Origin: Frankiales bacterium
GTDB taxonomy: Bacteria > Actinomycetota > Actinomycetes > Mycobacteriales > SCTD01
Assembly (NCBI GenBank): GCA_025965475.1
Contig: JAOPWV010000023.1
Location: 1 to 34,589 of the forward strand
DNA: 34,589 bases
Direction: 5' to 3'
Part shown: positions 11,136 to 18,514 of the stretch, piece after piece
Numbering within the stretch: the first letter of the stretch is position 1
How the letters are laid out: every line of letters begins with the position of its first letter
Made by a program: the position numbers and the translations under genes
The notes under the pieces: model-generated
The model's input: the letters and a program-made list of their open reading frames with translations, nothing else
Databases searched by the model: none
Told to the model about the DNA's origin: nothing

Positions 11136-11342
11136 CTACTCCAGCCGGAAGCCGACCTTCAGGCTCACCTGGAAGGCCGAGACCTCGCCGTCCTGGACCT
11201 GGCCGCGGATCTCGGTCGCCTCGAACCACTCCACGTTGCGGACGGTCCGGGAGACCCGGGCGATGCCGTTGCGGATGGCCTGCTGCACCGACTCGGGCGA
11301 CGACCCGACGACCTCGGTGACGCGGTAGACGTGGTCACTCAC
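11136..11342 (-). CDS. Dodecin (flavin-binding small protein)
   Basis: Dodecins form hollow dodecamers that store or buffer flavins (FMN/FAD; some also bind CoA). This 68-residue protein has the whole family pattern: VYRVTEVVGSSPESVQQAI, then RNVEWFEATEIRG with the Trp that stacks on the flavin, and a closing strand FQVSLKVGFRLE. The start is GTG at 11342 with a strong AAGGGGAG 6 bases upstream. It stands alone on the minus strand upstream of typA and divergent from the sdh locus, with 193 bases between the two starts. Confidence 0.95.
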   Translation of the reverse strand: MSDHVYRVTEVVGSSPESVQQAIRNGIARVSRTVRNVEWFEATEIRGQVQDGEVSAFQVSLKVGFRLE

Positions 11343-11444
11343 GTGGCACTCCCCTTCGACGTGTGGTTCCGCAGGATGACACGACCCGGGACGTCCGGGT
11401 GCTTTACCTCCCGGCCGGGTTCATGATGGGCTCCTGTCCGCCGA

Positions 11445-11460
11445 TGTGACGTGCGCCACA
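11445..11460 (+). promoter_or_regulatory. CRP/GlxR-like palindrome, distal site
   Basis: TGTGAC-GTGC-GCCACA fits the CRP/FNR-family consensus TGTGA-N6-TCACA with one mismatch in the right arm. It lies 75 bases upstream of the first gene of the sdh locus. A second copy with the same arms and the same 4-base core spacing lies 58 bases downstream. CRP-type control of succinate dehydrogenase genes is known in actinobacteria, which supports but does not prove function. Confidence 0.55.
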
Positions 11461-11502
11461 CACCATCGGCGGTCGGTCCATGGTGAAGTTGCCCGGTCCT
11501 GG

Positions 11503-11518
11503 TGTGACCGAGGCCACA
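11503..11518 (+). promoter_or_regulatory. CRP/GlxR-like palindrome, proximal site
   Basis: TGTGAC-CGAG-GCCACA has arms identical to the distal copy. It ends 17 bases before the ATG at 11536, next to the ribosome site (GGAGG at 11523-11527). Binding here would probably block transcription or its early elongation, so a repressive role is more likely than activation. The identical arms in both copies argue against chance. Confidence 0.55.
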
Positions 11519-11535
11519 GTGCGGAGGTGAGGGGC

Positions 11536-11814
11536 ATGCCCTTGCAGGAGGACGTCGCGGCGGCCCGGCGGGCCGTGCTGGATCTCGAACGGGCCACGGC
11601 GGCGGTGAGCCGCCACTACGACGACACGATCGACGTACGCCGGCTCAAAGCCGACGTCGCCCGCCTCAGCGGAGACCTCGACCTGCTGTGCGGGGCGAGA
11701 CCCTCCTCGCCGCCGCCGACCCTCGAGGTCATCGACGACAGCGAGTACTCCCACGACTTCTGGATGGACGCCGAGGACGAGGGACTGGGGTCCTCGAGGC
11801 ATCGCGCTCCCTGA
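11536..11814 (+). CDS. Small acidic protein leading the sdh locus, function unknown
   Basis: This 92-residue protein starts with ATG at 11536 with GGAGGTGAGGGG just upstream; the longer open frame from 11446 lacks a ribosome site and overlaps the regulatory palindromes. Residues 5-50 look helical (AAARRAVLDLERATAAVSRH, then a region with heptad-like spacing). The C-terminal third is acidic and aromatic (EYSHDFWMDAEDEG). I recognise no domain. Mycobacterial sdh1 loci also carry a small uncharacterised gene before the membrane subunit (recalled as Rv0250c and its relatives), so this may be the positional equivalent; homology was not tested. The next gene starts 33 bases downstream, which suggests one transcript. 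Confidence 0.82.
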   Translation: MPLQEDVAAARRAVLDLERATAAVSRHYDDTIDVRRLKADVARLSGDLDLLCGARPSSPPPTLEVIDDSEYSHDFWMDAEDEGLGSSRHRAP

Positions 11815-11847
11815 TCCCCTGTCCCCGACGAACGGACACCAGCTCGT

Positions 11848-12651
11848 ATGACGACGACCGTCCCTGCCCCGGCAGGCACCGGCGCCCCCGGTCGCGCCAC
11901 CATCGCGGCCCGCACCCTGCGCACCGACCGCTGGTGGGTCCAGCCGGCGATCACCGTCGGTGTCCTCGTGGCCTTCATCGTCTACTCGACGATCCGGGCG
12001 TTCGAGAACGCCAACTACTACGTCGAGCCGTACATCTCGCCGTTCTATTCGCCCTGCATCACGACCGCGTGCCAGGGCGACACGTTCCCCAAGCTGTTCA
12101 GCGGGCCGTCGTTCCTGACGCCGGCGCTCTACATCCTCATCGTCCCGCTCGGGTTCCGGCTCACCTGCTACTACTACCGGAAGGCCTACTACCGGTCGTT
12201 CTGGCTGTCACCGCCGGCCTGCGCGGTCGCCGAGCCGCGGGCCGGCTACTCCGGCGAGACCCGGTTCCCGCTGGTCTTCCAGAACGTGCACCGCTACTTC
12301 TTCCTGCTGGGCCTGGTCTTCAACGCGATCCTCACGTACGACGCGGTCCTGTCCTTCCGCGACCACGAGGGACGGTGGGGCCACATGGGCCTCGGCACCC
12401 TCGTGCTGCTGGCCAACGCGACGCTGCTCTGGCTCTACTCGCTGTCCTGCCACTCGTGCCGGCACATCGTCGGCGGCCGGCTCAACAACTTCTCCCGGCA
12501 CCCGATGCGGTACCGGTTCTGGACGCTCGTGTCGAAGCTGAACGCCCGGCACATGCAGTTCGCCTGGGTGTCGCTGTTCGGTGTGGCGCTGACCGACCTC
12601 TACGTGCGGCTGCTCGCCACCGGCACGATCACCGACCTCCGGTTCTTCTGA
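11848..12651 (+). CDS. Succinate dehydrogenase membrane anchor subunit, Sdh1-like
   Basis: This 267-residue integral membrane protein has about five transmembrane segments (roughly 33-48, 91-107, 147-168, 179-199 and 237-256). It should anchor the SdhA/SdhB pair and pass electrons to menaquinone. One large anchor instead of small SdhC plus SdhD is the arrangement of the mycobacterial Sdh1 type. The protein holds an unusual cluster of possible metal ligands: C201, H202, C204 and H206 (motif CHSCRH) at the end of helix 4, followed by H218 and H235. C70, C75, C107 and C125 lie elsewhere. A membrane-embedded Rieske-type cluster has been reported for mycobacterial Sdh1, and this motif is a fair candidate for its ligands. 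The ATG at 11848 has no strong ribosome site. Annotation rests on the adjacent sdhA and sdhB. Confidence 0.88.
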   Translation: MTTTVPAPAGTGAPGRATIAARTLRTDRWWVQPAITVGVLVAFIVYSTIRAFENANYYVEPYISPFYSPCITTACQGDTFPKLFSGPSFLTPALYILIVPLGFRLTCYYYRKAYYRSFWLSPPACAVAEPRAGYSGETRFPLVFQNVHRYFFLLGLVFNAILTYDAVLSFRDHEGRWGHMGLGTLVLLANATLLWLYSLSCHSCRHIVGGRLNNFSRHPMRYRFWTLVSKLNARHMQFAWVSLFGVALTDLYVRLLATGTITDLRFF

Positions 12652-12683
12652 CACCTCCCACGACAGGACAAAGGTTTCCGCTG

Positions 12684-14486
12684 ATGGCTGAGCTCGAACG
12701 CCACCACTACGACGTCGTCGTCATCGGCGCCGGAGGGGCGGGTCTGCGCGCTGCCATCGAGGCGCAGGCGTCCGGCGCCCGCGTCGCCGTGGTCTGCAAG
12801 TCCCTGCTGGGCAAGGCCCACACGGTCATGGCGGAGGGCGGGATCGCCGCCGCGATGGCCAACGTCTACCCCGAGGACAACTGGCAGGTGCACTTCCGCG
12901 ACACCATGCGGGGCGGGAAGATGCTCAACCACTGGCGGATGGCCCAGCTCCACGCCCAGGAGGCACCGGACCGGGTCCGCGAGCTCGAGGACTGGGGCGC
13001 CCTGTTCGACCGCACCCCGGCCGGCCTGATCTCGCAGCGCGACTTCGGCGGGCACCGCTACGCCCGGCTCGCCCATGTCGGCGACCGCACCGGCCTGGAG
13101 CTCATCCGCACGCTGCAGCAGCGGGTCGTGGCGCTGGGCATCGACGTGTTCATGGAGTGCACGGTCACCCGCCTCATGACCGGCCCGGACGGCATCACCG
13201 GCGCCTTCGGCTACTGGCGGGAGTCCGGCCGGTTCATCTCCTGGCAGGCGCCCTCGGTGGTGCTGGCCACCGGCGGCATCGGCAAGTCCTACAAGGTCAC
13301 GTCGAACTCCTGGGAGTACACCGGCGACGGGCACAGCCTGGCCCTGCAGGCCGGCGCGACGCTGGTCAACATGGAGTTCGTCCAGTTCCACCCGACAGGC
13401 ATGGTCTGGCCTCCGTCGGTGCGCGGGATTCTGGTCACCGAGAGCGTGCGCGGCGACGGCGGGGTCCTCAAGAACTCCGAGGGCACGCGCTTCATGTTCG
13501 ACTACATCCCGGAGTACTTCCGCAAGGAGACGGCCGACACGATCGAGGAGGCCGACCGCTGGTACGACGACAAGCGCAACAACCGGCGGCCCCCGGAGCT
13601 GCTCCCCCGTGATGAGGTGGCCAGGGCCATCAACTCGGAGGTCAAGGCGGGCCGCGGGACCGAGCACGGCGGTGTCTACCTCGACATCGCGTCCCGCCGG
13701 TCCAAGGAGTACATCCTCAAGCGGCTGCCCTCGATGTACCACCAGTTCATGGAGCTCGCCGAGGTCGACATCACGGCCGAGCCCATGGAGGTCGGGCCGA
13801 CCTGCCACTACGTGATGGGCGGCGTGGAGGTCGACCCCGACACCGCCGCGGCCAAGATCCCTGGCCTGTACGCCGCCGGCGAGGTGGCCGGCGGCATGCA
13901 CGGCTCGAACCGGCTCGGCGGCAACTCGCTGTCGGACCTGCTCGTGTTCGGGCGCCGGGCCGGCGCATCGGCAGCGGCGTACGCGCAGGCGCACCCGGTG
14001 ACGGCCGCGCAGCTCGACGACGACGCCGTCGCGGAGGCCGGGAAGGCCGCGCTGGCGCCGTTCGAGCGGGAGGGCGGCGAGAACCCGTACACGATCCAGC
14101 ACGACCTGCAGCAGACGATGAACGACCTCGTCGGGATCATCCGTACCGAGCCGGAGATGCGGGAGGCCCTGGACCGGATCGAGGAGCTGAAGAAGCGGGT
14201 GGCGAACCTCTCCGTCGAGGGGCACCGGCAGTACAACCCGGGCTGGCACCTCGCGCTCGACCTGCCGCACATGCTCAAGGTCTCCGAGTGCATCGCGAAG
14301 GCCGCCCTCGAGCGGCAGGAGAGCCGCGGCGGCCACACCCGCGACGACTTCCCCGGGCCGACGCCCGAGTGGGGCGCGCTCAACGTGATCTGCAGCGAGC
14401 ACGACGGTTCGATCAGCCTCCTGCGGCAGCCGCTGCCGCAGATGCCCGAGGATCTCGCCACCCTGTTCGAGGAGACGCCGGCATGA
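12684..14486 (+). CDS. sdhA: Succinate dehydrogenase/fumarate reductase flavoprotein subunit
   Basis: SdhA oxidises succinate to fumarate on a covalently bound FAD at the cytoplasmic face. The 600-residue protein starts at the ATG at 12684, whose product opens directly into the dinucleotide fold YDVVVIGAGGAG. H46, in GKAHTVMAEGG, is the expected attachment site for covalent FAD. Active-site blocks are visible: QFHPTGM, VTESVRGDGG, TCHYVMGGVEVD (about 373-384) and the C-terminal GSNRLGGNSLSDLLVFGRRAG. The open frame upstream of 12684 is a shadow of the anchor gene. The stop overlaps the sdhB start (ATGA at 14483-14486), so the two subunits are translationally coupled. All landmarks are intact. 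Confidence 0.96.
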   Translation: MAELERHHYDVVVIGAGGAGLRAAIEAQASGARVAVVCKSLLGKAHTVMAEGGIAAAMANVYPEDNWQVHFRDTMRGGKMLNHWRMAQLHAQEAPDRVRELEDWGALFDRTPAGLISQRDFGGHRYARLAHVGDRTGLELIRTLQQRVVALGIDVFMECTVTRLMTGPDGITGAFGYWRESGRFISWQAPSVVLATGGIGKSYKVTSNSWEYTGDGHSLALQAGATLVNMEFVQFHPTGMVWPPSVRGILVTESVRGDGGVLKNSEGTRFMFDYIPEYFRKETADTIEEADRWYDDKRNNRRPPELLPRDEVARAINSEVKAGRGTEHGGVYLDIASRRSKEYILKRLPSMYHQFMELAEVDITAEPMEVGPTCHYVMGGVEVDPDTAAAKIPGLYAAGEVAGGMHGSNRLGGNSLSDLLVFGRRAGASAAAYAQAHPVTAAQLDDDAVAEAGKAALAPFEREGGENPYTIQHDLQQTMNDLVGIIRTEPEMREALDRIEELKKRVANLSVEGHRQYNPGWHLALDLPHMLKVSECIAKAALERQESRGGHTRDDFPGPTPEWGALNVICSEHDGSISLLRQPLPQMPEDLATLFEETPA

Positions 14487-15238
14487 CGTACGACGCGAAG
14501 CTGCGGGTCTGGCGCGGGGACGCCGACGGCGGGGAGCTGCGGGACTTCACGGTCGAGGCGAACGACGGCGAGGTCGTCCTCGACGTCATCCACCGGCTGC
14601 AGGCCACCCAGGCCGGGGATCTCGCGGTGCGGTGGAACTGCAAGGCCGGCAAGTGCGGCTCCTGCAGTGCCGAGATCAACGGCCGCCCCCGGCTGATGTG
14701 CCTGACCCGGATGAGCACGTTCGCCGAGGACGACGTCATCACCGTCACGCCGATGCGCACGTTCCCGGTGATCCGCGACCTCGTCACCGACGTCTCGTAC
14801 AACTACGAGAAGGCGGCGCAGATCCCCGCGTTCACGCCGCAGCCCCGCGACGCCGACGGCAACCACCGCATGCAGCAGGTCGACGTCGAGCGGCCGCAGG
14901 AGTTCCGCAAGTGCATCGAGTGCTTCCTGTGCCAGGACGTCTGCCACGTCGTACGCGACCACGAGGACAACAAGAAGGTGTTCGCCGGTCCGCGCTTCCT
15001 CATGCGGCTCGCCGAGCTGGACATGCACCCGCTGGACAACCTGGACCGGCGCAAGGTCTCGCAGGAGAACTTCGGCGTCGGCATGTGCAACATCACCAAG
15101 TGCTGCAGTGAGGTCTGCCCCGAAGGCATCCACATCACCGACAACGCGATCATCCCGCTCAAGGAGCGCGTGGTGGACCGCAAGTACGACCCGATCACCT
15201 GGCTCGGCGCCAAGATCGGCCGCCGCCCGCATTCCTGA
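14483..15238 (+). CDS. sdhB: Succinate dehydrogenase iron-sulfur subunit
   Basis: SdhB carries electrons from FAD to the membrane anchor. The 251-residue chain has an N-terminal [2Fe-2S] ferredoxin domain with C53, C58, C61 and C73 (NCKAGKCGSC...MC). The C-terminal domain has C144/C147/C150/C154 (CIECFLCQDVC) and C202/C207/C208/C212 (CNITKCCSEVC), enough for the [4Fe-4S] and [3Fe-4S] clusters. The length is normal. The ATG at 14483 overlaps the sdhA stop. The stop is only 24 bases from the stop of the convergent 53-residue membrane peptide gene, so little room is left for a terminator. Confidence 0.96.
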   Translation: MTYDAKLRVWRGDADGGELRDFTVEANDGEVVLDVIHRLQATQAGDLAVRWNCKAGKCGSCSAEINGRPRLMCLTRMSTFAEDDVITVTPMRTFPVIRDLVTDVSYNYEKAAQIPAFTPQPRDADGNHRMQQVDVERPQEFRKCIECFLCQDVCHVVRDHEDNKKVFAGPRFLMRLAELDMHPLDNLDRRKVSQENFGVGMCNITKCCSEVCPEGIHITDNAIIPLKERVVDRKYDPITWLGAKIGRRPHS

Positions 15239-15262
15239 CCATGCTGCGGCCAGGCGGTCCTG

Positions 15263-15424
15263 CTACCGCTTCCGGTTGAACATGCGCGCGGCGAGAACGC
15301 CGAGCACGATGCCGAACACGATGAACAGGATGACGACGAACAGGATCAGCCGGCCGATGCCGCGCAGCACTCCCCTCGCCTCGAGGTCCATCCCGGTGTA
15401 GAGAGCGGCGTGCAATGACGTCAT
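15263..15424 (-). CDS. Small single-pass membrane peptide, 53 residues
   Basis: The minus strand from ATG at 15424 encodes 53 residues ending in TAG at 15263-15265. Residues 1-22 are soluble (MTSLHAALYTGMDLEARGV), residues 24-46 form one strongly hydrophobic helix (ILFVVILFIVFGIVLGVLAA), and the tail is basic (RMFNRKR), which suggests a C-terminus in the cytoplasm. GGAG lies 5 bases upstream of the ATG. Codon third positions are G/C-rich like the neighbours, except in the Ile/Phe-rich helix. I know no family for it. It converges on sdhB but is on the other strand, so a role with Sdh is not implied. Confidence 0.6.
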   Translation of the reverse strand: MTSLHAALYTGMDLEARGVLRGIGRLILFVVILFIVFGIVLGVLAARMFNRKR

Positions 15425-15560
15425 GACGTCTCCGATCGTCGCGCCGGCCCACGCTCACGGTCCCTGAGGGCTGTGGCGATTCTCCCCCCGGACGGACCAG
15501 ATCACCAGGTCGGCCGGTCCTGAGCGGCGGCGACCGGTCGACGACCTCACGCCGGTGCAA

Positions 15561-15586
15561 CCCGCGGGGAGCAGTTTCCCTGCGGG
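15561..15586 (+). promoter_or_regulatory. Strong hairpin in the asparagine synthetase leader
   Basis: CCCGCGGGGA (15561-15570) pairs with TCCCTGCGGG (15577-15586) with a single G-U pair and a 6-base loop. It lies about 85 bases upstream of the TTG start. There is no T-run, so it is more likely a leader structure than a terminator. The rest of the 15425-15671 gap shows no other gene or clear promoter. Confidence 0.4.
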
Positions 15587-15671
15587 GCCGGTAGGGATGA
15601 CTGCCGCCGGGGCCTGCATCACGGTCGGCTCCTGCGGCTCATCCAAGGGGTCGAAGAGAGGGTTGTCTCCG

Positions 15672-17510
15672 TTGTGCGGCATCGCAGGGTGGATCAGCTG
15701 GGATGGCGGGACCCGGCCCGCCTCGTGGGTGCGCCGGATGGGACAGCTGCTGAACCACCGTGGCCCTGACGACGCCCGGGAGCGGCAGTGGGACACCGCA
15801 GGACTGGCCTTCCGCCGGCTGGCGCTGCTGGACCTCGCCGGTGGCGCGCAACCCGCCACGGACGAGGCGGGGCGGCTGTGGTCGGTGTTCAACGGCGAGA
15901 TCTACAACCACGCCGAGCTGCGGCAGCGGTTGCTGGCGCTGGGCCATCGGATCCGCGGCACCGGGGACGCCGCCCTGATCCCGCACCTGTACGAGGAGTG
16001 GGGCGAGGAGTTCGTCCACCAGCTGCGCGGGATGTTCGCCATCGCGATCTACGACAGCCGGGACGACCGGCTCCTTCTCGTACGTGACGGTTTCGGCATC
16101 AAGCCCTTGTACTGGGGCGAGCCCGCCGGAGCGCTGGTGTTCGGGTCCGAGGTACGGGCCCTCCGGGTCGCGGGCCTCGCGGGAGAGACCTCGCCGGACG
16201 CGCTGTCCCAGTACCTCAGCTTCGGCTACGTACCCGACCCGATGACCATGTGGCAGGACGTCCACATGCTGCCTGCCGGCCATCTGCTGTGCGCCCACGA
16301 CGGACGCGTCGACGTACGACGCTGGTGGTGCCCGGTCCTCGCACCCGCGCGGGCCGCCCCGCAGGAGCAGGTCGTGGACCAGCTGTTCGACTGCCTGGAG
16401 GAGTCCGTCTCCTCGCACCTGGCAGCGGACGTTCCCGTGGGCGCCTACCTGTCCAGCGGGGTCGACTCCAGCCTGCTGGTCGCGCTCGCCGCCCGGCGCC
16501 AGCCGGTGCGCACCTTCAGCATCGGGTTCGCCGGGAGCGAGGAGACCCTGAACGAGCTCACGGCCGCGCGGAAGCTCGCGGCGGCACTGGGCACCCAGCA
16601 TCACGAACAGGTGGTGTCGGCGGAGGACTACTGGGCCGCCCTGCCGCGGATCGTGCGGAGCCAGGAGGAGCCGCTGGCGGACCCGAGTGCACCGGCTCTG
16701 TGGTTCCTCGCCGAGGCGGCGAGCCACCACGTCAAGGCCGTCCTGTCGGGGGAGGGCGCCGACGAGCTTTTCGGCGGCTACCCGATCTACCGTGAGCCGC
16801 AGGCGCTGCGCGCCGTGACCCGGCTACCACCGCGGGCCCGCTCGGGGCTGGGACTGCTGGCGGACCACCTGCCGGACGGGCAGCGCGGCAAGGGCTACCT
16901 GCGCAGGGGCAGCACGCCGCTGGAACAGCGCTTCCTGGGCAACAGCGCGATCTTCGACGACGAGGCGAAGGCGGCTCTGCTGACCCCTGACGGCCCCGGC
17001 GGGACCACGCCGTCCGCCTCCCTGGTGCGGCGGTACTACGCCGGCACGGAGGGCATCGACGCCGTCGCCCGCATGCAGACGGTCAGCATCTCCACCTGGC
17101 TGCCCTGCAACATCCTCATGAAGGCCGACAAGATGGCCATGGCCCACTCCGTGGAGGTGCGCGTCCCCTATCTGGACAGGGAGGTCTTCGCTCTGGCCCG
17201 CCGGCTCCCTCGGCGCCTCAGGGTCGGGGGACGCAGGACCAAAGTCGCGCTGCGGGCGGCGGCCGAACAGATCCTGCCCCGCGAGTGTGCGCAGCGGCCC
17301 AAGCTCGGCTTCCCCGTGCCGTTCCGGAGCTGGCTGGACGGGCGGATCGGAGCCGACGTGAGAGGGATGTTCGGCGACTGCGCCGATCCGCTGCTGGACC
17401 GGGCCGGCCTGTTGCGGCTGCTGGACGACGGCCGCCATCCGGACAGGCACCGGCGGGTCTGGGCCGTCATGACGTATCTCCTGTGGCGCGAGCAGCAGCG
17501 GTGCGCGTGA
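15672..17510 (+). CDS. asnB: Asparagine synthetase B-type amidotransferase (glutamine-hydrolysing)
   Basis: The enzyme uses glutamine nitrogen to amidate a carboxylate, normally aspartate, through an acyl-adenylate. I place the start at TTG 15672, because the next codon is the Cys that becomes the N-terminal nucleophile after Met removal (CGIAGW). A purine-rich GAGAGG lies about 9 bases upstream. The 612-residue protein has RGPDD (30-34), FNGEIYNH (73-80) and GDGFGIKPLY-like elements in the glutaminase domain. The synthetase domain has the PP-loop SGVDSS (262-267) and SGEGADELFGGY. Both active sites look intact. Homologues act as true Asn synthetase but also in surface-polysaccharide, antibiotic and lasso-peptide clusters. 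The neighbouring peptidase and acetyltransferase make a specialised substrate possible. The asnB name is used for the family; the substrate is not proven. Confidence 0.9.
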   Translation: MCGIAGWISWDGGTRPASWVRRMGQLLNHRGPDDARERQWDTAGLAFRRLALLDLAGGAQPATDEAGRLWSVFNGEIYNHAELRQRLLALGHRIRGTGDAALIPHLYEEWGEEFVHQLRGMFAIAIYDSRDDRLLLVRDGFGIKPLYWGEPAGALVFGSEVRALRVAGLAGETSPDALSQYLSFGYVPDPMTMWQDVHMLPAGHLLCAHDGRVDVRRWWCPVLAPARAAPQEQVVDQLFDCLEESVSSHLAADVPVGAYLSSGVDSSLLVALAARRQPVRTFSIGFAGSEETLNELTAARKLAAALGTQHHEQVVSAEDYWAALPRIVRSQEEPLADPSAPALWFLAEAASHHVKAVLSGEGADELFGGYPIYREPQALRAVTRLPPRARSGLGLLADHLPDGQRGKGYLRRGSTPLEQRFLGNSAIFDDEAKAALLTPDGPGGTTPSASLVRRYYAGTEGIDAVARMQTVSISTWLPCNILMKADKMAMAHSVEVRVPYLDREVFALARRLPRRLRVGGRRTKVALRAAAEQILPRECAQRPKLGFPVPFRSWLDGRIGADVRGMFGDCADPLLDRAGLLRLLDDGRHPDRHRRVWAVMTYLLWREQQRCA

Positions 17511-17520
17511 GGGCCGCGCC

Positions 17521-17589
17521 GTGACCGGGGAGAGGGCCCTGCAGGCGTCCCGTCGTACCGCGGCTGCCCGGGCCTCCGGCTCCGTGTGA
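17521..17589 (+). CDS. Possible 22-codon coupled leader ORF before the peptidase
   Basis: A GTG at 17521, with GAGGG about 7 bases upstream, opens a 22-codon frame whose TGA (17587-17589) overlaps the GTG of the peptidase gene (17586) in a GTGA junction. The peptide would be Arg/Ala-rich (begins VTGERALQASRR) with no hydrophobic segment or Cys. The peptidase has no ribosome site of its own, so translation of this frame could deliver ribosomes to it. It may equally be chance. Confidence 0.3.
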   Translation: MTGERALQASRRTAAARASGSV

Positions 17590-18422
17590 GTCCCCGCCGC
17601 GTGCGGGTGCTCGGCGCCGTTGCCCTCCTCGCGTCGGGGACCCTCGTCCTGTCCGCCGGCCTCGCCACCCGGTCGTGGCCGTTCCCCGGGCATGCGCCCG
17701 CGGCCGCGCCCGTGACCAGCACCGGACTGCCCCCTGCCCGTGCGGTGCGACTGGGCTCGCCGCCCCCGGTCCGGCCGTCCGCCGGAGATGCGTTCGCCCC
17801 GGCTGCGCCGGTGCTGCTGAAGGTCCCCGTCCAGGGTCAGCTCCCTGAGCTGCGCAACGGCTGCGAGGTGACCAGCCTGTCCATGCTGCTGAGCTTCGTC
17901 GGCGAGGGCGTCGGCAAGATGCAGCTCGCCCGCGAGCAGGAGACCGACCCGGCACAGCCGGTCTTCGCTCCGGGAAGACGGGGGGACCTCAGCCGGATCC
18001 TCGCGTGGGGGGACCCCGCAGCAGGGTTCGTCGGCAACGTCTACGGGCCGTACGGGTACGGCATCCACCACGCGCCCCTGGCACGCCTGCTGGCCCGGAA
18101 GGTGCCGGGCCGGGCCGTCGACCTGACCGGGCGGGGGTTCGCCGACGTCCTCGCGCGGGTCCGTTCCGGCATGCCCGTGCTGGTGTGGACCACCACGACC
18201 ATGCGGCCGACCAGCCGCTGGGTCACCTGGCGAGGCCCCAGAGGCCCGGTGCGGGCGACGTTCAGCGAGCATGCCGTCCTGCTCGTCGGCTACACCCGTA
18301 CCGCTCTCGTCGTCAACGACCCCCTGACCGGCAGGCAGGAGTCCGTGGCCCCGGCGCCGTTCGTCGCGGCCTGGCGCCAGCTCGGACGCCAGGCCCTGAC
18401 GGTCGCGCCGACGGGTGGGTGA
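17586..18422 (+). CDS. Exported C39-like cysteine peptidase family protein
   Basis: This 278-residue protein has an N-terminal signal-like segment (residues 8-27, VLGAVALLASGTLVLSAGLA) and a Pro/Ala-rich linker to about residue 75. A papain-like C39-type domain follows. The probable catalytic residues are the Cys in RNGCEVTSLSMLL (about 93), the His in SEHAVLLVGY and the Asp/Asn in VVNDPLTG. The same layout is found in the Peptidase_C39_2/YvpB-type proteins of Gram-positives, which are extracytoplasmic and mostly uncharacterised. They differ from C39 domains fused to bacteriocin ABC transporters; none is fused here. The GTG at 17586 has no Shine-Dalgarno sequence but overlaps a short upstream frame. 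The gene lies 75 bases after asnB and 92 before the GNAT gene. Confidence 0.82.
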   Translation: MSPRRVRVLGAVALLASGTLVLSAGLATRSWPFPGHAPAAAPVTSTGLPPARAVRLGSPPPVRPSAGDAFAPAAPVLLKVPVQGQLPELRNGCEVTSLSMLLSFVGEGVGKMQLAREQETDPAQPVFAPGRRGDLSRILAWGDPAAGFVGNVYGPYGYGIHHAPLARLLARKVPGRAVDLTGRGFADVLARVRSGMPVLVWTTTTMRPTSRWVTWRGPRGPVRATFSEHAVLLVGYTRTALVVNDPLTGRQESVAPAPFVAAWRQLGRQALTVAPTGG

Positions 18423-18514
18423 GGCCGTAACCGGGCCACGGGCCGCCGATCGGTGCGAGCCCCCGCTGCCGTGGGTAGGAGGGCGAGCGTCGCGAACCCG
18501 GAGGGAGTGGCCAC

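Noticed and set aside
11446-11535. Longer start for the small sdh-leading protein
   Set aside because: The extension would run through the regulatory palindromes and lacks a ribosome site; ATG 11536 has a strong one.
11688-12683. Upstream extension of the sdhA frame
   Set aside because: It overlaps two other genes in another frame; the flavoprotein homology begins exactly after the ATG at 12684.
17586-18422. Bacteriocin-processing C39 peptidase
   Set aside because: No ABC transporter domain, no double-glycine precursor nearby, and the protein has its own export signal.
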